Origin: JAEUIT01 sp044220875
Lineage (GTDB): Bacteria; Planctomycetota; Phycisphaerae; Phycisphaerales; SM1A02
Direction: 5' to 3'
DNA length: 64,000 nt
Assembly (NCBI GenBank): GCA_044220875.1
Contig: JBGAQH010000008.1
Coordinates: 62,001-126,000, forward strand
The translations under genes were made by a program, and so were the position numbers. A model generated the notes under the pieces. The model searched no databases. It was given only the letters and a program-made list of their open reading frames with translations, and was not told where the DNA came from. Of the stretch, positions 62,001-64,000 are shown one piece after another (the first letter of the stretch is position 1; each line of letters begins with the position of its first letter).

Positions 62001-62413
62001 GAGAAGACGATGCTCGGGAGGACACGCTCGAGCAGTGTTCCGCTGAGCTGGCCCTTGCGCCAGCGGTACACGCGGAATCGGGTCGGCCGCCCCTTGGTCC
62101 GCCGTACCCAAAGCCAGGCCTGCTCGGACTTTCCGTCACTGAAGATGATGATGTGCTCGCGAGAGATCTTGGTCACTTCGCGATCTACTACTGCGCGAGT
62201 TTGAGAATCTGGGATGCGGCCTCGCTCGTCAGGCTCGGCGACGTATGCAGCGAATCCGCGCTTTTGGGCGAAGCCACGAAGGCGAACGGTGCCCGCCTTG
62301 GTCGCGACCGTCACTGACGCGTTGTGCCGGTCCCAGCCGAGGCACTCAATGAAAAGGGCATCCAGATTGCATCGGTCGAGCAATTGGCGGCACTTGGCGT
62401 AGTCAAGACTCAT
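59033..62413 (-). CDS. Type IIG-like DNA methyltransferase (Eco57I/N6-adenine type) with N-terminal domain shared with the sigma gene
   Basis: 1126 residues, ATG start 11 bases inside the end of the sigma-fusion gene. Residues 1-165 form a domain also present in the sigma protein (FIECLGWD, FAQKRGF, SREHIIIFSD, QAWLW, FSLAEEEKLTL). A large helical region follows (about 170-420; GRIPYLNGGLFDVHELERTY, INQKQMGAYYTKEDITGYIS are typical of Eco57I-like enzymes). The methyltransferase motifs are VLDPTCGSGAFLFAALNILE near 521 (motif I) and DVIIGNPPWIEYAKVRK near 772 (motif IV, NPPW). The C-terminal ~250 residues would recognise the target. NPPW marks N6-adenine methylation. No separate nuclease gene is visible, so cleavage, if any, may lie in the N-terminal domain or upstream of the window. 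BREX PglX or DISARM-type methylases are alternatives. Confidence 0.9.
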   Translation of the reverse strand: MSLDYAKCRQLLDRCNLDALFIECLGWDRHNASVTVATKAGTVRLRGFAQKRGFAAYVAEPDERGRIPDSQTRAVVDREVTKISREHIIIFSDGKSEQAWLWVRRTKGRPTRFRVYRWRKGQLSGTLLERVLPSIVFSLAEEEKLTLPDVTTRAGAAFDVERVTKRFYERFQAEHEAFHGFIEGIRGVADREWYASVMLNRLMFCYFIQKKGLLDGDHDYLRNRLARLQQSKGKDQFWSFYRHFLLRLFHEGLGQKRSSREKSLDALVGRIPYLNGGLFDVHELERTYPEIQIPDDAFERLFAFFDEFRWHLDERPLHESNEINPDVLGYIFEKYINQKQMGAYYTKEDITGYISQNTILPFVLDRAARDCAIAFAPDSTASVWRLLRHDPDAYIYEPVRHGVVDEKGEIIPLPKEIEAGTTDVAKRGAWNKAAPAPYGLPTETWREHVARRERCLELRRALAAGEVTTVNDLVTLNLDIRQFVEDVIDRCEGPELLRAVWRCLVGNVSTTSVEQHEPGLAVLDPTCGSGAFLFAALNILEPLYDACLDRMESFLEDLDRAKAAGDNVDLRKFADFKATLAQVAVHPNQRYYILKSIIVNNLYGVDIMEEACEICKLRLFLKLVAQVDEGVGGIEKIEPLPDIDFNIRAGNTLVGFTTLDAVRASMEGRFDFGSDLARIEKQAAEAADTFREFRAMQTRRNVEQRDLAEGKRLVRERLRALDGELNGYLASEYGVDPDKPTKFNAWLQCHQPFHWLVHFYGIMSRGGFDVIIGNPPWIEYAKVRKTYQVRGLTTERCGNLHGMCTERCLSLQTDGGRMSFIVQLPLVSSSRMKVVRKALVNMSGDLWIAAFDDRPGKLFDGLQHCRATIFLARRSGIGECREVAVTRYQRWPTAARGNLFATLRFVAVPTAPWPIDCFPKIANAEHVHLLGLLAKASPFGLGHATAKRPDAPFVFYQEATQYWVKATVGVPYYRKNGAKGAPAHGRSIHFDSIDRAHAASAVMNSSLFYLFYVTFSDCFHLSDTVVGAFPIPSAFLDDSTLARLGRELQSDLDRNAVRKTIATRAGDAIQYAEFFCSKSRPLIDQIDGQLAVLYGLTNRELDVVLGYDASLRDTERDESREDADCA

Positions 62414-63980
62414 TGGTGACTAGCTCCGATCGCAGGTCGCACATGGAGTCCGCCTGACCGGCGGCCGATGGTTGTCCAAAGGGGAGGGGAAAGTAGAGGG
62501 TGCTCCGGCCGGAGCCAATCTGTCGAATCCTGCCGGCGGCGACGAGCGCCCGCAATGCTGCCTTGCGCTCGCGGGTCGGGAGGCCACACTCGGAGCTCAC
62601 CAGTGCAGCAGGTAGACCGGATGGGTGCTGGTCGATGATGGCGAGCAGCCGTTCCTGTGCTCGCGTCAACTCCTTCAAGTCCTCTGTCGCGTCGCATGGC
62701 GTGGATCGCGTTGCCCTCGCCATGGGCAGAAGTCCTAGACGATGTGCCAGATCGGCTTGCAGGCGTCGCTCGATCTCGGCTTGAAGCTGTCGGATTCGTT
62801 CACGTGTCAGCGCGAATGCGACGCCAATCTGCTCGAGCGTCTGGGGTTCGCAGTCGATGCCATAGCGGAGCCTGATCAACAGCGCATCCTTTGGATCTAG
62901 CGCATCCACTGCCTTGCGGACGACTCGTGCGGTATCGATGTCAGCGGCGACTGCGAAGGCATCGCCGTCGCCCGGCAACTGAAGCGCGGCACGGAATGCT
63001 GGCGCGGCGCGATCGGAGAGCGACGTCACATTCGTTGCGAGGTTGTATCGTCGCAACGCCCGCCAGGCCCTAGGGTGTGACCTCGCCGAATCGCGTAAGA
63101 GCTCGATCGCCGCGTCGTGATCGGCATCCAGCTGACTTAGCCTGCGTCTCAAATCGCGGCAGCGTCGTGCAGCGCATCCCGGAACACGGATCAGGCGGCC
63201 GACCTCAGGGCCGAATCGCTGGCAAGCCTGACGAATCCAGTAGCTCGCGTAGGTGGCAAACTGAACACCGCGGTCTCTATCAAATCGCCTCGCAGCCTGC
63301 ATGAGCCCGATCGCAGCAATCTGCTCTGCGTCCTCATCCTCGTGATAGCTGAAGTAGCGACCCCACTTCTTCGCGCCCCATTGCGCAAGGGGGAGGTGGA
63401 ACTCGACGAACCGATGAAACGCTGCGTCTCCTCCGTTAGCCATCGCAAGTGCGAGGCGATCGCTCCGCTCCGCATACCAGGGTTTCTTGGCGAAGAGATC
63501 GAGCGTGGCGTCAAGATCGAGCGCCTTGCGCACCCGGTCTAGCGCGTCGAGCAGCGTGACCTTTTCCTCCTCCGCAAGCGTGAAGCGAAGGATCCCCAAC
63601 CGGGCGACCAAGTCCTCGGGAGGGCTCGATGAGAAGAACGGGTGTTCACGATGGCGCACCCGGCGACCGCCCGGCAGGTGTACCGCCCATTCCCACACCT
63701 GCTTCCGCGGTTCCTCGCAGGAGAAGATCACTATGTGCTCGTGTGCGACCCGGAGTAGCTGCCGCTGAAGAGTGCGCAGTCGAGACCGATTCAGCATCGT
63801 GTATCGATCCGCGCGACAATGAAATACCTGGAATCCACGCTTGTGTGCGATCGTGTCGAACCAGAATTCAACGCCGTCTGCCGTTGCTGCTGTCAGTCCT
63901 TGGGCGCGGTCCCATCCAAGCCGCTCCACGAAAAGCGTGCGGAACTCGTGTGCGCCAAGATGGGCGACGATCGGATCCAT
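62403..63980 (-). CDS. Sigma-70-type factor fused to a restriction-modification-associated N-terminal domain
   Basis: 525 residues, ATG start. Residues 1-165 match the N-terminus of the neighbouring methyltransferase block by block: FVERLGWD/FIECLGWD, AHKRGF/AQKRGF, HEHIVIFS/REHIIIFS, QVWEW/QAWLW, FTLAEEEKVTL/FSLAEEEKLTL. Residues about 183-267 are sigma region 2 (EQIAAIGLMQAARRFDRDRG, VQFATYASYWIRQACQRFG, LIRVP). Residues 268-345 are region-3-like, and 355-412 region 4 (LDPKDALLIRLRYGIDCEPQ, TLEQIGVAFALTRERIRQLQ). The sequence is of the primary/RpoD-RpoH-like type, not ECF; region 1.1 is absent. Residues 433-500 form a winged helix (LTRAQERLLAIIDQHPSGLP ... RIRQIGSGRSTLYFPL). It is the first visible gene of an operon with the methyltransferase (11-base overlap). 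A role in switching on the system is inference; I know of no described example. Confidence 0.85.
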   Translation of the reverse strand: MDPIVAHLGAHEFRTLFVERLGWDRAQGLTAATADGVEFWFDTIAHKRGFQVFHCRADRYTMLNRSRLRTLQRQLLRVAHEHIVIFSCEEPRKQVWEWAVHLPGGRRVRHREHPFFSSSPPEDLVARLGILRFTLAEEEKVTLLDALDRVRKALDLDATLDLFAKKPWYAERSDRLALAMANGGDAAFHRFVEFHLPLAQWGAKKWGRYFSYHEDEDAEQIAAIGLMQAARRFDRDRGVQFATYASYWIRQACQRFGPEVGRLIRVPGCAARRCRDLRRRLSQLDADHDAAIELLRDSARSHPRAWRALRRYNLATNVTSLSDRAAPAFRAALQLPGDGDAFAVAADIDTARVVRKAVDALDPKDALLIRLRYGIDCEPQTLEQIGVAFALTRERIRQLQAEIERRLQADLAHRLGLLPMARATRSTPCDATEDLKELTRAQERLLAIIDQHPSGLPAALVSSECGLPTRERKAALRALVAAGRIRQIGSGRSTLYFPLPFGQPSAAGQADSMCDLRSELVTNES

Positions 63981-64000
63981 GAGGGCGCTACCGGCTCTTG

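Overview
The window is GC-rich bacterial DNA that reads as a planctomycete, most likely of the class Phycisphaerae. The clearest sign is a C-terminal tandem motif of the form DLNGDGxVDGADLAILLGAWG, which ends nine unrelated secreted proteins here. Supporting signs are an ECF sigma factor coupled to a membrane Ser/Thr kinase with WD40 repeats, many lipoproteins, and a small-protein/DUF2924/serine-recombinase cassette. This placement is inference from family knowledge; no rRNA or tRNA gene was seen.

Bases 1-13.5 kb hold ordinary accessory and housekeeping genes: a vanadium-haloperoxidase-type secreted protein, a lipoprotein of the D-2-hydroxyacid dehydrogenase family, a minus-strand run (DUF1801 protein, fatty acid desaturase, SpoIIE-type phosphatase, DinB-like protein), and a TetR regulator divergent from a DevC-DevA-DevB-like ABC exporter operon. 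The gap between regulator and exporter carries two operator-like sites 21 bp apart and six 11-bp tandem repeats. Bases 13.9-28.4 kb hold a GT-C-like membrane protein, arylamine N-acetyltransferase, RmuC, a Ski2-like helicase, a methyltransferase, DUF1080 and S41 lipoproteins, a PhnA-like protein and a GNAT enzyme.

Bases 28.4-52 kb are dominated by repeat-rich secreted proteins (FG-GAP, collagen-like, RCC1-like, beta-helical) with the dockerin-like tail. Among them lie a small membrane protein resembling hydroxylaminobenzene mutase/styrene-oxide isomerase and a coupled operon of ECF sigma factor, WD40 kinase and transglutaminase-like lipoprotein. At about 46.8-47.1 kb are the remains of a second ECF/kinase locus.

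Bases 52-64 kb look like a mobile/defence island with visibly lower GC in places. It holds a Hint-domain protein, two coupled lipoproteins, a possible HEPN-like protein, a four-gene overlapping recombinase cassette, and a convergent three-gene operon. In that operon the first gene is a sigma-70 factor fused to an N-terminal domain that is also the N-terminal domain of the second gene, a large type IIG-like DNA methyltransferase. The third gene is an Mrr_N-like winged-helix protein broken by one base in a G run. This sigma-factor/restriction-modification arrangement is the most unusual item in the window. The operon may extend upstream past base 64000.

Two intergenic sites (50.7 and 54.3 kb), each between converging genes, carry copies of an about 87-bp element whose hairpin is preserved by paired base changes.
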